A DNA stretch of 64,000 nt from Rhodospirillales bacterium (GTDB lineage: Bacteria; Pseudomonadota; Alphaproteobacteria; SMXQ01). Made by a program: the position numbers and the translations under genes. The notes under the pieces are model-generated. The model saw only the letters and a program-made list of their open reading frames with translations, searched no databases and was not told where the DNA came from. The stretch spans positions 1 through 64,000 of the forward strand of contig JABIXC010000016.1 of the NCBI GenBank assembly GCA_018666775.1, given 5' to 3'. Shown here one piece after another: positions 56,222 to 64,000 of this stretch. The first letter of the stretch is position 1; each line of letters begins with the position of its first letter.

Positions 56222-56689
56222 ATGGCCGAAAAATTCACACTGCGCGTTAACGGCGCCGAACATTCCGTAACCGTCGAACCCGACACCCCGTTGCTGTATG
56301 TGCTGCGCAATGATTTGGGGTTGAAATCCGCCAAATATGGCTGTGGTGAAGAACAATGCGGGGCGTGCTCGGTCATTGTTGATGGCGAACGCGCCTTTTC
56401 GTGCTCGGTTCCGATCAACGAAGTGACCGGCAAAGACATCACAACCCTGGAAGGGCTGGGCACCAAAAACGCCCCCCACGCCCTGCAAACCGCCTTTATT
56501 GAAGAACAAGCCGCCCAGTGTGGGTATTGCACCAGCGGCATCATCATGGCCGCCAAGGCATTGCTGGATGCCAATCCCGATCCCGACATGGATGCTATCC
56601 GCACTGGGTTACAAGACAATCTTTGTCGGTGTGGTGCCCATGGCCGGGTTTTAAAGGCCGTCCAGCGCGCCGCCAAAGCATTGCGTTAA
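56222..56689 (+). CDS. [2Fe-2S] small subunit shared by two large subunits
   Basis: This is a 155-residue small subunit of a molybdenum hydroxylase. Cluster cysteines are C41, C46, C49 and C61 (plant-type) and C100, C103, C135 and C137 (second domain). It lies between large-subunit genes A and B, with gaps of 30 and 10 bases, so one small subunit may serve both. It is closely similar to the 51464-51940 protein. Confidence 0.93.
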   Translation: MAEKFTLRVNGAEHSVTVEPDTPLLYVLRNDLGLKSAKYGCGEEQCGACSVIVDGERAFSCSVPINEVTGKDITTLEGLGTKNAPHALQTAFIEEQAAQCGYCTSGIIMAAKALLDANPDPDMDAIRTGLQDNLCRCGAHGRVLKAVQRAAKALR

Positions 56690-56699
56690 GGGGATTATT

Positions 56700-58865
56700 A
56701 TGAGCGACAAGCCCAAGCTGCCCGGCAGCCTGAACACCGACGCACGGCTGGATTCATGGATCATCATCAATGATGATGCCGCCACCATCACCATCAAAAC
56801 CGGCAAGGTTGAATACGGCCAAGGCGTGATTACCGCCATCGCCCAAATTGCCGCCGAAGAACTGGATGTGGCAATAGATCGCATCCGGATCAAAACCGCC
56901 GATACGGGTGAAACCGTCAATGAACGCCTGACCGCAGGGTCTGGCAGCATTGAAGAAAGTGGTGCCGCCATCCGACATGCCGGTGCCCATGCCAAAGCAC
57001 TGTTACTGGAAAAGGCTGCAGCATCCCTGTCTGTCGAAACAAAATCTCTATCGGTCGAAGACGGCACCATCAAAAGCACTGCCACCAACACCCAAACCAC
57101 CTATTGGGAATTGTTGGGCGGCAAGACGTTTGATGCCGATATTACCGGCGAAATCCCGCCAAAAGACCCTTCAAAGCATACCATTGTTGGCCACCCTGTG
57201 ATCCGCATCGACATAGCAGACAAAGTCACCGGCACGCCTGCGTTCATTCAAGACATGGATATTCCCGGCCTGTTGCATGGCCGCATTTTGCGCCCGCCAT
57301 CTTATGATGCGCAGTTGAAAAAAACCGATATTGAAGGGGCGCGTGCCCTGCCCGGTGTGGTCGATGTGATCCTTGATGGGCGCTTCATCGGCATTATTGC
57401 AGAACGCGAAGACCAGGCCGTTCACGCCTGGAACGTTCTGGGTGAAGCCACCACCTGGGATGAAAAAGCGACACTGCCCAATGAAGACCAGCTTTATGAT
57501 TGGCTGGTCAGTCAGGAAACCGATGATTATCTGGTGGTCGATGGCGTGCCAGAAGACCAACCCATCCCAGAAATTACCGCCCCCGAAGGGGCTGCCAATA
57601 CGCTGGAAGCCGTCTATGGCCGGCCCTATCAGTCCCACGCATCCATCGGCCCATCATCGGGCATGGCTGTCTGGGAAGGCGACAATCTGAAAGTTTGGAG
57701 CCACACTCAGGGCATCTATCCTCTGCAAGCCGCGCTATCTTGCGCCTTTGGAATAGATGCGGAAAAAATTCGCTGTATTGCGGCTGAGAATGCAGGCTGT
57801 TACGGCCATAACGGTGCCGATGATGCGGCCATGGATGCCGCCGTTCTGGCCCGGACCGTTCCCGGGCGCACGGTGCGGGTGCAATGGATGCGCGAAGATG
57901 AAAACCGCTGGGAACCGCTGGGGTCTGCCCAGGTCATGATGACCCAGGCCAGTCTGGATAAAGACGGCAATATCATGGACTGGAATTTTGATGTCTGGTC
58001 CAACGCCCATGCCGGGCGGCCCCGGGCCAAGACTGAAACCGCTGGCTTTATCGCACTTTGGCACAAGGAAAACCCTGTCCCCCCACCACCACCGGGCGAT
58101 AATCAGGGCAAAGACGGCGGGGCCCATCGCGGCGCGCGGCCGTATTACGATCTTCCCAACCAGCGCATCGCCAAACATTTTGTAAAACCCCATCCGTTCC
58201 GGGTGTCGTCTCTGCGCGCCCTTGGAACCTTTGGTAATTTGTTTGCGACCGAATCCTTTATGGATGAACTCGCCCATGAAGCAGGGATTGAGGCCATTGA
58301 GTTTCGTCTGCGCCACACCAAAGATCCCCGCGCACGCGCCGTCATCGAAGCGGTGGCCAAAGCGGCCAGCTGGGACCCGTCAAGCTGGCGTGATGGACAG
58401 GCCCAAGGGTTTGCATTCAACCGCTACAAAAATTCAAAATGCTATGCAGCCGTCATCTTTGATGTGAATGTCGATCGAAAAACAGGTGTGATTTCAATCC
58501 CCAAAGCCTATATCGGCGGAGATTGCGGCCAAATCATCAATCCCGATGGCGTTGCCAACCAATTAGAAGGGGGCCTGATTCAAGCCGCCAGTTGGACCCT
58601 TAAAGAAGCCGTGCGATTTGACCCGGTGCGCATTACGTCCATCGATTGGGAAACCTATCCCATCTTGAACTTCAAGGAAGTTCCGGAAATCGATGTGGTG
58701 CTGCTGGATCACAAAGGGGAAAAACCCATGGGCGTGGGCGAAGCCACCCAAGGCCCAACCCCGGCGGCCATCGCCAATGGTGTGTTCAACGCCACCGGCG
58801 TGCGCATGCGCGAATTGCCCCTGACGCCAGACAGGGTTTTATCCATGCTGTCAGGTGGAACTTAA
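56700..58865 (+). CDS. Xanthine dehydrogenase family Mo large subunit, copy B
   Basis: This is the second large subunit of the plus-strand cassette, 721 residues, also without a Tat signal (MSDKPKLPGSL). It has GKVEYGQGVITAIAQIAAEEL, PYQSHASIGPSSG, GCYGHNGADDAAMDAAV and GVGEATQGPTPAA with the catalytic glutamate. It resembles copy A throughout, suggesting gene duplication and divergence. Both retain the family active-site glutamate. The stop is four bases from the convergent PLP-enzyme gene. Confidence 0.9.
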   Translation: MSDKPKLPGSLNTDARLDSWIIINDDAATITIKTGKVEYGQGVITAIAQIAAEELDVAIDRIRIKTADTGETVNERLTAGSGSIEESGAAIRHAGAHAKALLLEKAAASLSVETKSLSVEDGTIKSTATNTQTTYWELLGGKTFDADITGEIPPKDPSKHTIVGHPVIRIDIADKVTGTPAFIQDMDIPGLLHGRILRPPSYDAQLKKTDIEGARALPGVVDVILDGRFIGIIAEREDQAVHAWNVLGEATTWDEKATLPNEDQLYDWLVSQETDDYLVVDGVPEDQPIPEITAPEGAANTLEAVYGRPYQSHASIGPSSGMAVWEGDNLKVWSHTQGIYPLQAALSCAFGIDAEKIRCIAAENAGCYGHNGADDAAMDAAVLARTVPGRTVRVQWMREDENRWEPLGSAQVMMTQASLDKDGNIMDWNFDVWSNAHAGRPRAKTETAGFIALWHKENPVPPPPPGDNQGKDGGAHRGARPYYDLPNQRIAKHFVKPHPFRVSSLRALGTFGNLFATESFMDELAHEAGIEAIEFRLRHTKDPRARAVIEAVAKAASWDPSSWRDGQAQGFAFNRYKNSKCYAAVIFDVNVDRKTGVISIPKAYIGGDCGQIINPDGVANQLEGGLIQAASWTLKEAVRFDPVRITSIDWETYPILNFKEVPEIDVVLLDHKGEKPMGVGEATQGPTPAAIANGVFNATGVRMRELPLTPDRVLSMLSGGT

Positions 58866-58869
58866 GATT

Positions 58870-60105
58870 TTAAAGCTTGGCGTAATCGATGGTGGCGTTC
58901 ATATCCACCGAAGCATCGGCGGCGGGCATGGGGTATTTCAGGCCTGAGCCACAATTGAACAAGACCACCCGTTCGTCTTTGGCAATGCGCCCTGATGCCA
59001 GTTCTTGCTTGAAGGCGGCATAGGTGGCCGCCCCTTCGGGACACAGCAACAGGCCTTCTTTTTTGGCAACCTCGTCCCGCGCGGAATCGATGGCATCATC
59101 GGGCACGGCAACGGCAAAGCCCTTTGATTCCCGCACGGCGCGCAAGATCAGGAAATCGCCGATGGCCACGGGCACCCGGATACCGGCGGCAATGGTGTGC
59201 GCCCCGGTCCAAAGCTCGGCATGTTCAACGCCATCGTCATAGGCCCTTACAATCGGGGCGCAGCCTTCGGCCTGAACCGCCACCATGCGCGGACGTTTTT
59301 TACCAATCCAGCCCAGCGCTTCGAGTTCCTGAAAGGCTTTCCACATGCCGATTAGCCCGGTGCCGCCTCCGGTGGGATACATAATAACATCGGGCACGTC
59401 CCAGCCCAGCTGTTCGGCCAATTCCAGACCCATGGTTTTCTTGCCCTCAATCCGGTAGGGCTCTTTCAGGGTGTTTCCTTCAAACCAGCCCGCAGCCTCG
59501 CGGCCATCAGCCACGATTTTCCCGCAATCATTAATCAGCCCGTTAACGCGATAGACGCGTGACCCCTGCAGGGCAATTTCGCGGACATTGATTTCAGGCG
59601 TGTCATCGGGACAGAACACCACGCCTTCAATGCCCGCACGGGAACAGTACGCTGCCATTGCAGCCCCGGCATTGCCATTGGTGGCCATGGCCATTTTTTT
59701 GATGCCCAGTTCCTTGGCCATGGACACGGCCATCACCAAGCCCCGAGCCTTGAAAGACCCCGTTGGCAGGCGGCCTTCGTCCTTGACCAGAATGTCGCTA
59801 CAGCCAAGGGATGCCTGCAACGCAGGACAGGGCACCAATGGGGTCATGGTTTCGCCCAATGAAATAATGTTTTCCACCCGGCGGACCGGCAGTAATTCCC
59901 GGTAACGCCAAAGATCCGGGGCCCGTGCCGCCAGATCATCCCGGGTGACCGCCGCCTTGATGCCATCAAGATCATAGCGCACCAAAAGCGGCTTTCCGGC
60001 ATCTGACAGATTGTGAACCTGATCAGCGGCGTAGATATCACCCTTCATCCCGCATTCAAGATGCGTGACGAATGTCGGTCGTTCTGTGACCAGATTGTTT
60101 TCCAT
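58870..60105 (-). CDS. Threonine-synthase-like PLP enzyme
   Basis: This is a fold-type II PLP enzyme close to threonine synthase. The PLP lysine lies in LPTGSFKARG at about residue 118; classical threonine synthases read GSFKDRG, so the aspartate is replaced by alanine. The glycine-rich phosphate loop TGGGTGLIGMW and the N-terminal THLECGMKG are present. At 411 residues it is the size of threonine synthase. It is in an operon with FAA-hydrolase- and ketopantoate-reductase-type genes rather than with hom or thrB, so another beta-elimination or replacement activity is possible. Confidence 0.82.
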   Translation of the reverse strand: MENNLVTERPTFVTHLECGMKGDIYAADQVHNLSDAGKPLLVRYDLDGIKAAVTRDDLAARAPDLWRYRELLPVRRVENIISLGETMTPLVPCPALQASLGCSDILVKDEGRLPTGSFKARGLVMAVSMAKELGIKKMAMATNGNAGAAMAAYCSRAGIEGVVFCPDDTPEINVREIALQGSRVYRVNGLINDCGKIVADGREAAGWFEGNTLKEPYRIEGKKTMGLELAEQLGWDVPDVIMYPTGGGTGLIGMWKAFQELEALGWIGKKRPRMVAVQAEGCAPIVRAYDDGVEHAELWTGAHTIAAGIRVPVAIGDFLILRAVRESKGFAVAVPDDAIDSARDEVAKKEGLLLCPEGAATYAAFKQELASGRIAKDERVVLFNCGSGLKYPMPAADASVDMNATIDYAKL

Positions 60106-60785
60106 TATGCCGTGACCGGGGTCCTGATATCACCAATGCCGTCAATGTGTCCTTCCATGACGTCCCCTGCGACCACGGCCCCCACCCCTTCGGGGGTGCC
60201 GGTATAGATCAGATCACCGGGGCAAAGTTCACCCAAAGACGAAAGATGGGCAATGGTTTCAGGCACGCTCCAGATCAGGTGGGTAATGTCGCTTTCCTGA
60301 CGGGTTTCACCGTTGACCTTAAGCCAGATGGCGGCAGCAGCAGGATGACCGATTGAAGACGCTGGCATAATGGGTGAACACGGCGCGGAATGATCGAAGG
60401 ATTTTCCCATTTCCCAAGGACGGCCCGTGTCTTTGGCCGCGTTCTGAAGATCGCGCCGGGTCATATCAAGACCAACGGCATAGCCAAACACGTGATCAAG
60501 GGCATCGGCTTCGGAAATATCAGTCCCGGCCTTACCAATGGCCACCACCAATTCAATTTCATGGTGCAAGTTTTTCGTTCCCGGAGGATAGGCAATGGCA
60601 ACGCCATTTTGAACAATGGCATCGGTGGGTTTTTGAAAAAAGAAGGGGGGATCACGATCTGGATCACTGCCCATTTCCCTGGCATGGGCGGCATAATTGC
60701 GCCCGACGCACCAGATGCGGCGAACGGCATAGCTGTCTTCGGAACCCGCGACTGGCAGTTCCACACTGGGAACGGAATGACTCAT
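60105..60785 (-). CDS. Fumarylacetoacetate hydrolase family protein
   Basis: This is a metal-dependent hydrolase or decarboxylase of the FAH family, cleaving C-C bonds in acylpyruvates or related diketo acids. Metal ligands are visible as E76 and E78 in HHEIEL and D107 in GLDMTRRD. The C-terminal [13 protein letters not shown] is the family signature. The length of 226 residues fits the small single-domain members. The start of the PLP-enzyme gene overlaps its stop by one base (TAATG). Confidence 0.92.
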   Translation of the reverse strand: MSHSVPSVELPVAGSEDSYAVRRIWCVGRNYAAHAREMGSDPDRDPPFFFQKPTDAIVQNGVAIAYPPGTKNLHHEIELVVAIGKAGTDISEADALDHVFGYAVGLDMTRRDLQNAAKDTGRPWEMGKSFDHSAPCSPIMPASSIGHPAAAAIWLKVNGETRQESDITHLIWSVPETIAHLSSLGELCPGDLIYTGTPEGVGAVVAGDVMEGHIDGIGDIRTPVTA

Positions 60786-60889
60786 AACGCTATCCTTATT
60801 AATTTTTCAAAGAGATAAAACGGCCCCTGATATACGAAAATTGATGGGACATGGCAAGGGATGGGACCATTTCAGGGTATCGGGCCACT

Positions 60890-61819
60890 TCAGGCGCGAG
60901 ATTTCACCCGGTGCTTCAAGGCGGCATAGACCGTCGCATTCACAGGGGTTTCAACCCCAAGCTCTGCGCCCATGCGGGCAACGGCCCCCGAAAGCCACCC
61001 CACTTCCAAAGGCCGGTCGGCACAAAAATCGTGATACATGGAAGAGGTCATGTCTTCGGGCAGGGTATCGGTAAAAGCCATGCGGTCATCGGCGTAATTT
61101 TCTGCAAGATCAATGCCCCGAGCCCTTGCAACGGCCACCGCTTCACCAATCACGGCCCCTAGAAAGGCGCGCCGATCCGGATCAGACCGGATGGCACCGA
61201 TGCCAAGCCCCGTCAGGGTCGTGGTGGCAGAAAGACCAACCAAAAACGTAAATTTCTGCCACATGGCAAGAATGACATCAGGGCAAGCCTCCACATCGAC
61301 ACCAGCGCGTGCAAAGGCTGCGGCACAGGCATCAATGCGCGGACTGGTTCCACCAGACAACTCGCCCAGCTGAATGCGGGCCATGGTGCCGCCATGGGCA
61401 ATCCTGCCCGGGGCCGGCACCGATGCCGCAATATACGAAATGCCGCCGCCCACGCGTTCTGCCCCAAACGCATCGATTAGGATGGCTTCGGCTTCAACGC
61501 CATTTTGTAGGGATATTACCAGCGTATCAGGGCCAACAATGGGTCCGATCAGATCACAGGCACCCTGGGTGTCATCCAGCTTTACGCAGATAAACACAAC
61601 ATCTGGCACGCCAAGGGCGGCGGGATCGGGATTGGCCTGTGCGCCTTGGCCGATATCAATGCAAACATCCCCAAGGCCGCTTTGTACCTTAAGGCCGTTT
61701 TTCTCCATGGCATCCAGATGCGCGCCACGGGCGACAAAGCCCACTTCTTCACCGGCTGCTGCCAACCGTGCGCCGAAATACCCGCCAACGCCCCCTGATC
61801 CCATCATCACGAATTTCAT
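60890..61819 (-). CDS. 2-dehydropantoate 2-reductase family protein
   Basis: This is an NADP-dependent 6-phosphogluconate-dehydrogenase-like reductase. The N-terminal GSGGVGGYFGARLA is the dinucleotide fold, and SLQNGVEAE is the conserved substrate region. The C-terminal helical domain is complete. The assignment to ketopantoate reductase (panE) is family level only; position beside FAA-hydrolase and TTT transporter genes suggests a catabolic 2-oxo acid reductase. It is separated from the FAA-hydrolase gene by about 105 bases. Confidence 0.87.
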   Translation of the reverse strand: MKFVMMGSGGVGGYFGARLAAAGEEVGFVARGAHLDAMEKNGLKVQSGLGDVCIDIGQGAQANPDPAALGVPDVVFICVKLDDTQGACDLIGPIVGPDTLVISLQNGVEAEAILIDAFGAERVGGGISYIAASVPAPGRIAHGGTMARIQLGELSGGTSPRIDACAAAFARAGVDVEACPDVILAMWQKFTFLVGLSATTTLTGLGIGAIRSDPDRRAFLGAVIGEAVAVARARGIDLAENYADDRMAFTDTLPEDMTSSMYHDFCADRPLEVGWLSGAVARMGAELGVETPVNATVYAALKHRVKSRA

Positions 61820-62118
61820 TGATCACCCATAATTTGCCATGATTTAGCCTCAAACTTCACCTTGACCCACATGCAAAACCTATTGCATCATCCACGCGAT
61901 TGATCCTGATTAACAACAAAAATTTCAGGACAGAGACAACAACAGGGTGAAACTGGCAGTCATACATCACGCTAATTTTTAGCGCCCCCATTCATTACAG
62001 TATTATTACGCATCCCATCGATGTGACCATCTCAAAACGGGAACGTATGACGTACCAGTTTCAATAATGGTCCAGGGCATGAATGCCCACCATAACGGGT
62101 TATCAGGGAGAGACTGTA
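61820..62118. promoter_or_regulatory. Divergent promoter region for the TTT operon
   Basis: This 299-base gap between the reductase and TctC genes has no gene that I can support. It contains a small hairpin CGCTAA/TTAGCG near 61970-61985 and a TTGACC hexamer near 61862. Promoters in both directions are expected; none can be fixed by eye. Confidence 0.4.
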
Positions 62119-63222
62119 ATGTTTGACGATGATTATGATGAATATGATGATTTTGTAAAACTGGACGGCCAAGACACACAGCTGGATATGCTTGACCGCC
62201 GTCGTTTTTTAATGGGCAGCATCGCGGCCCTTGGCACCGGGATCATGGCTGGCATGCCACTGTCCCAGGCCTTCGCCGCTTCATTCCCATCTCGTGCCAT
62301 GAGCATTTTTGTTCCCACCCGTGAAGGTGGCGGTGCCGATCGTAATCTGCGCCTTGTTACCGGGGTTTGGAAAAAATATCTCAACACCAAGTTTGATCGC
62401 CGGTTCTATCCGGGCGCATCAGGCCGGGTTGGGTATGAAACCTATATGGGCAAAGCCGGCAGTTCTGGCCATGAGCTTATCTTTGGTAACATGGGGCCTG
62501 AAGTCCTGAACTGGGTGGTTAAAAAACCGACCTTCCCGATCAGCAATTATTTCTATTTTGGCCGTGTTGATGAAGATGCTGCTGTGGTTTTTGTTGGCAA
62601 ACGGTCCAAATATAAAACCATCGATGACATCATTGCCGCTGGTAAATCCCGCATCCTGAATGTTGGGACCAGCCGTATTGCCCACCCCGCCACCATTGGG
62701 GCGATGGCATTGGCAAGTCACACCGGCGCACAATTTAACCCGATCCCATTATCGGGCGGAAAAAACACCCGCGCAGGTGTTGCCACCGGGGAAATGGACT
62801 TTGGTGTCCTGCCGTCTGGCGGCATTGCACGCAAGGGCAAAAACTTCCGTACCTTGCTTGTCTTTGATAGCAAGAACCGCCTGGGCAGCCGGCTTAATAA
62901 TGCGCCGACCGCCAATGATCATTTCGGTATGAAGCTGCCGCCCATGTATTCCGCACGGGCCTTTGGCATCAAAACCGAGGTTCAGAAAAAACACCCAGAA
63001 CGGGTCGCTTTATTGCAAAGCACCCTGGACAAGGTTTTTGCTGATCCTGACTTCAGAAAGGCCGTGAAAAAAGCCAAGCTGCCATGGGAATTAATCAGCC
63101 CGGGCAACGCCGCACAATGTGCAAAATACGTGAAAGACATCACGGAGATTGGCACGAAGTATCGTGATCTGATGCGAGGTGCATCGGCCAAGGCCAAAAA
63201 GAACAAGAAGAAGAAAAAATAA
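62119..63222 (+). CDS. tctC: TTT substrate-binding protein, TctC family
   Basis: This is the periplasmic carboxylate receptor of a tripartite tricarboxylate transporter. After an acidic N terminus (MFDDDYDEYDD) there is a twin-arginine-like signal DRRRFLMGSIAALG, then the mature TctC fold with SIFVPTREGGGADRN, the family ligand-binding loop. I chose the ATG at 62119, preceded by GGGAGAG. The C terminus is lysine-rich. The length of 367 residues is above the usual 320 because of the N-terminal acidic stretch and tail. Confidence 0.87.
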   Translation: MFDDDYDEYDDFVKLDGQDTQLDMLDRRRFLMGSIAALGTGIMAGMPLSQAFAASFPSRAMSIFVPTREGGGADRNLRLVTGVWKKYLNTKFDRRFYPGASGRVGYETYMGKAGSSGHELIFGNMGPEVLNWVVKKPTFPISNYFYFGRVDEDAAVVFVGKRSKYKTIDDIIAAGKSRILNVGTSRIAHPATIGAMALASHTGAQFNPIPLSGGKNTRAGVATGEMDFGVLPSGGIARKGKNFRTLLVFDSKNRLGSRLNNAPTANDHFGMKLPPMYSARAFGIKTEVQKKHPERVALLQSTLDKVFADPDFRKAVKKAKLPWELISPGNAAQCAKYVKDITEIGTKYRDLMRGASAKAKKNKKKKK

Positions 63223-63256
63223 ATCAGCCTATCCAGTACAGTAAAACGACAGGATC

Positions 63257-63287
63257 GGGCGGCGGACAGGTAAACTGTCTGCCGCCC
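63257..63287 (+). terminator. Hairpin between tctC and tctB
   Basis: A 13-base stem (GGGCGGCGGACAG against CTGTCTGCCGCCC, one G-T mismatch) with a five-base loop lies 34 bases after tctC. The tail is short. It may act as an attenuator or as a 3-prime stabiliser, making more receptor than membrane subunit. Confidence 0.55.
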
Positions 63288-63325
63288 ATTTCCTGAATTA
63301 AAACAAGAGGGGATATTAAGGGGTC

Positions 63326-63874
63326 ATGAGCGAAGAACAAATGACCGTTAAAGAAGGCGACGGCCTTCCTGACGAAGAACAAGAAAAAGAAAAACGGGCT
63401 TCCCTTGGCGGGGACCTGATCATTCCGGTTTCTGGCTCCATCTTTGCCCTTTATTATTTTACCACCATCTGGAATTCCCCGTGGACGGCACAGGTCAGCG
63501 CATTTTTTATCGGCGCTGTCCTGATTTTCCTGTCCACCATTATCACCATTCGCATCGTTCGCGCTGTGCGAGCGGGGGAAGCGCATCTGAATTTTGATCA
63601 CCTTTTGGCCCCCATTGATTTCATGGGCAAGCGCATCGCGCTGATGGCATTGACCATCGCCTATATCCTTGGTGTTCAGTGGGGTGGCTTCACCATCACC
63701 ACCTTCATTTTCCTCAGCCTTGCCATGCTTTTGCTGAATTCGGGGAAAAACAAAAAATTGATTTTTATTCTATCTTTGACCATGGCCCTTGGCGGGTGGG
63801 CGTTGTTCATATGGGCCTTTGAAACCCGGTTTCCCTCAGGGCCATTTGAAAACATGATGAAGGGGATCTTGTAA
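63326..63874 (+). CDS. tctB: TTT small membrane subunit, TctB family
   Basis: This 182-residue membrane protein has four hydrophobic helices and a long acidic N-terminal tail (MSEEQMTVKEGDGLPDEEQ). It matches TctB in size, topology and position between TctC and TctA. The stop codon overlaps the next ATG by one base (TAATG). Confidence 0.85.
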   Translation: MSEEQMTVKEGDGLPDEEQEKEKRASLGGDLIIPVSGSIFALYYFTTIWNSPWTAQVSAFFIGAVLIFLSTIITIRIVRAVRAGEAHLNFDHLLAPIDFMGKRIALMALTIAYILGVQWGGFTITTFIFLSLAMLLLNSGKNKKLIFILSLTMALGGWALFIWAFETRFPSGPFENMMKGIL

Positions 63875-64000
63875 TGGAATTTGATCCCGCCATCTTTTTA
63901 GCCCTTTTTGAAGAAGCCCTTGGCTATTGGTGGGTCATCCTGCCAGCCATTTTCCTGGGCCTTATCGTCGGCGCCATCCCCGGATTTTCTGCGGCCAACA
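63874..64000 (+). CDS. tctA: TTT permease TctA, 5-prime part only
   Basis: Only the first 42 codons lie inside the window. They read MEFDPAIFLALFEE and LGLIVGAIPGFSAAN, matching the TctA N terminus with its conserved glycine-rich loop. The coding start overlaps the tctB stop. This copy is separate from the fused TctA-TctB gene at the left edge. Confidence 0.85.
   Translation, partial: MEFDPAIFLALFEEALGYWWVILPAIFLGLIVGAIPGFSAAN

Overview
The window reads as a chromosomal segment of a free-living, probably marine alphaproteobacterium of Rhodospirillales type. The base composition is moderately GC-rich (mid to high 50s percent by eye). Supporting signs are a complete sdhCDAB operon, a leuCD-leuB-asd block, an rpsP-rimM-trmD-rplS block, a DUF2336 protein beside a PAS histidine kinase, a TTAA-N7-TTAA site of CtrA type, and many solute transporters of the tripartite tricarboxylate (TTT) class. 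This placement is inference from gene content. I saw no rRNA, tRNA, CRISPR array, insertion sequence or prophage gene.

Layout. Positions 15-7293 are all on the minus strand: a TctA-TctB fusion permease, a DMT exporter, a dienelactone hydrolase and sdhCDAB. Positions 7294-8362 form a 1.07 kb stretch without a convincing gene. It carries a tight cluster of DnaA boxes, an AT-rich block (28 G/C in 120 bases by my count), a chain of strong hairpins, and another perfect DnaA box, so it is a candidate replication origin. Positions 8363-22295 are mostly core metabolism and translation: a CitE-like lyase, LysE exporter, cyanase, asd, leuBDC, rplS-trmD-rimM-rpsP, ffh, then divergent dapF-mtaB-ftsY. Positions 22316-24151 hold a small unknown gene and a DUF2336 gene with a CtrA-type site between them, followed by the PAS kinase (to 26122). 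Positions 26119-30451 are pgk-gap-tkt. Positions 30675-33132 hold an AbrB-family membrane protein and a CaiB-type CoA transferase. Positions 33316-38170 form a four-gene GldA/GldF/GldG/DUF4340 export-type operon, followed by two thioredoxin-like [2Fe-2S] ferredoxin genes, one fused to a complete FAD/NAD/[2Fe-2S] reductase.

The right third (39888-64000) looks like accessory catabolic DNA. It contains a GntR regulator, an MFS exporter, an ornithine-cyclodeaminase-type enzyme and a small membrane protein with its own terminator. A leftward seven-gene run (49009 to 43814) encodes two alpha/beta hydrolases, MsrB, a TauE/SafE transporter and three tandem maleate-isomerase/arylmalonate-decarboxylase paralogues. 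Next comes a molybdenum-hydroxylase region: a Tat-exported large subunit with its [2Fe-2S] subunit, maturation genes (MobA-like, XdhC split in two), and a large-small-large cassette. The window closes with a threonine-synthase-like PLP enzyme, a fumarylacetoacetate-hydrolase-family protein, a ketopantoate-reductase-family protein and a TctC-TctB-TctA transporter cut by the window edge.

Together, the FAD-less Mo hydroxylases, alpha/beta hydrolases and maleate-isomerase-family enzymes resemble the logic of nicotinate (nic) catabolism, but the nicC and nicX ring-processing genes are not seen. The substrate may therefore be a different N-heterocycle or carboxylate. That pathway reading is inference.
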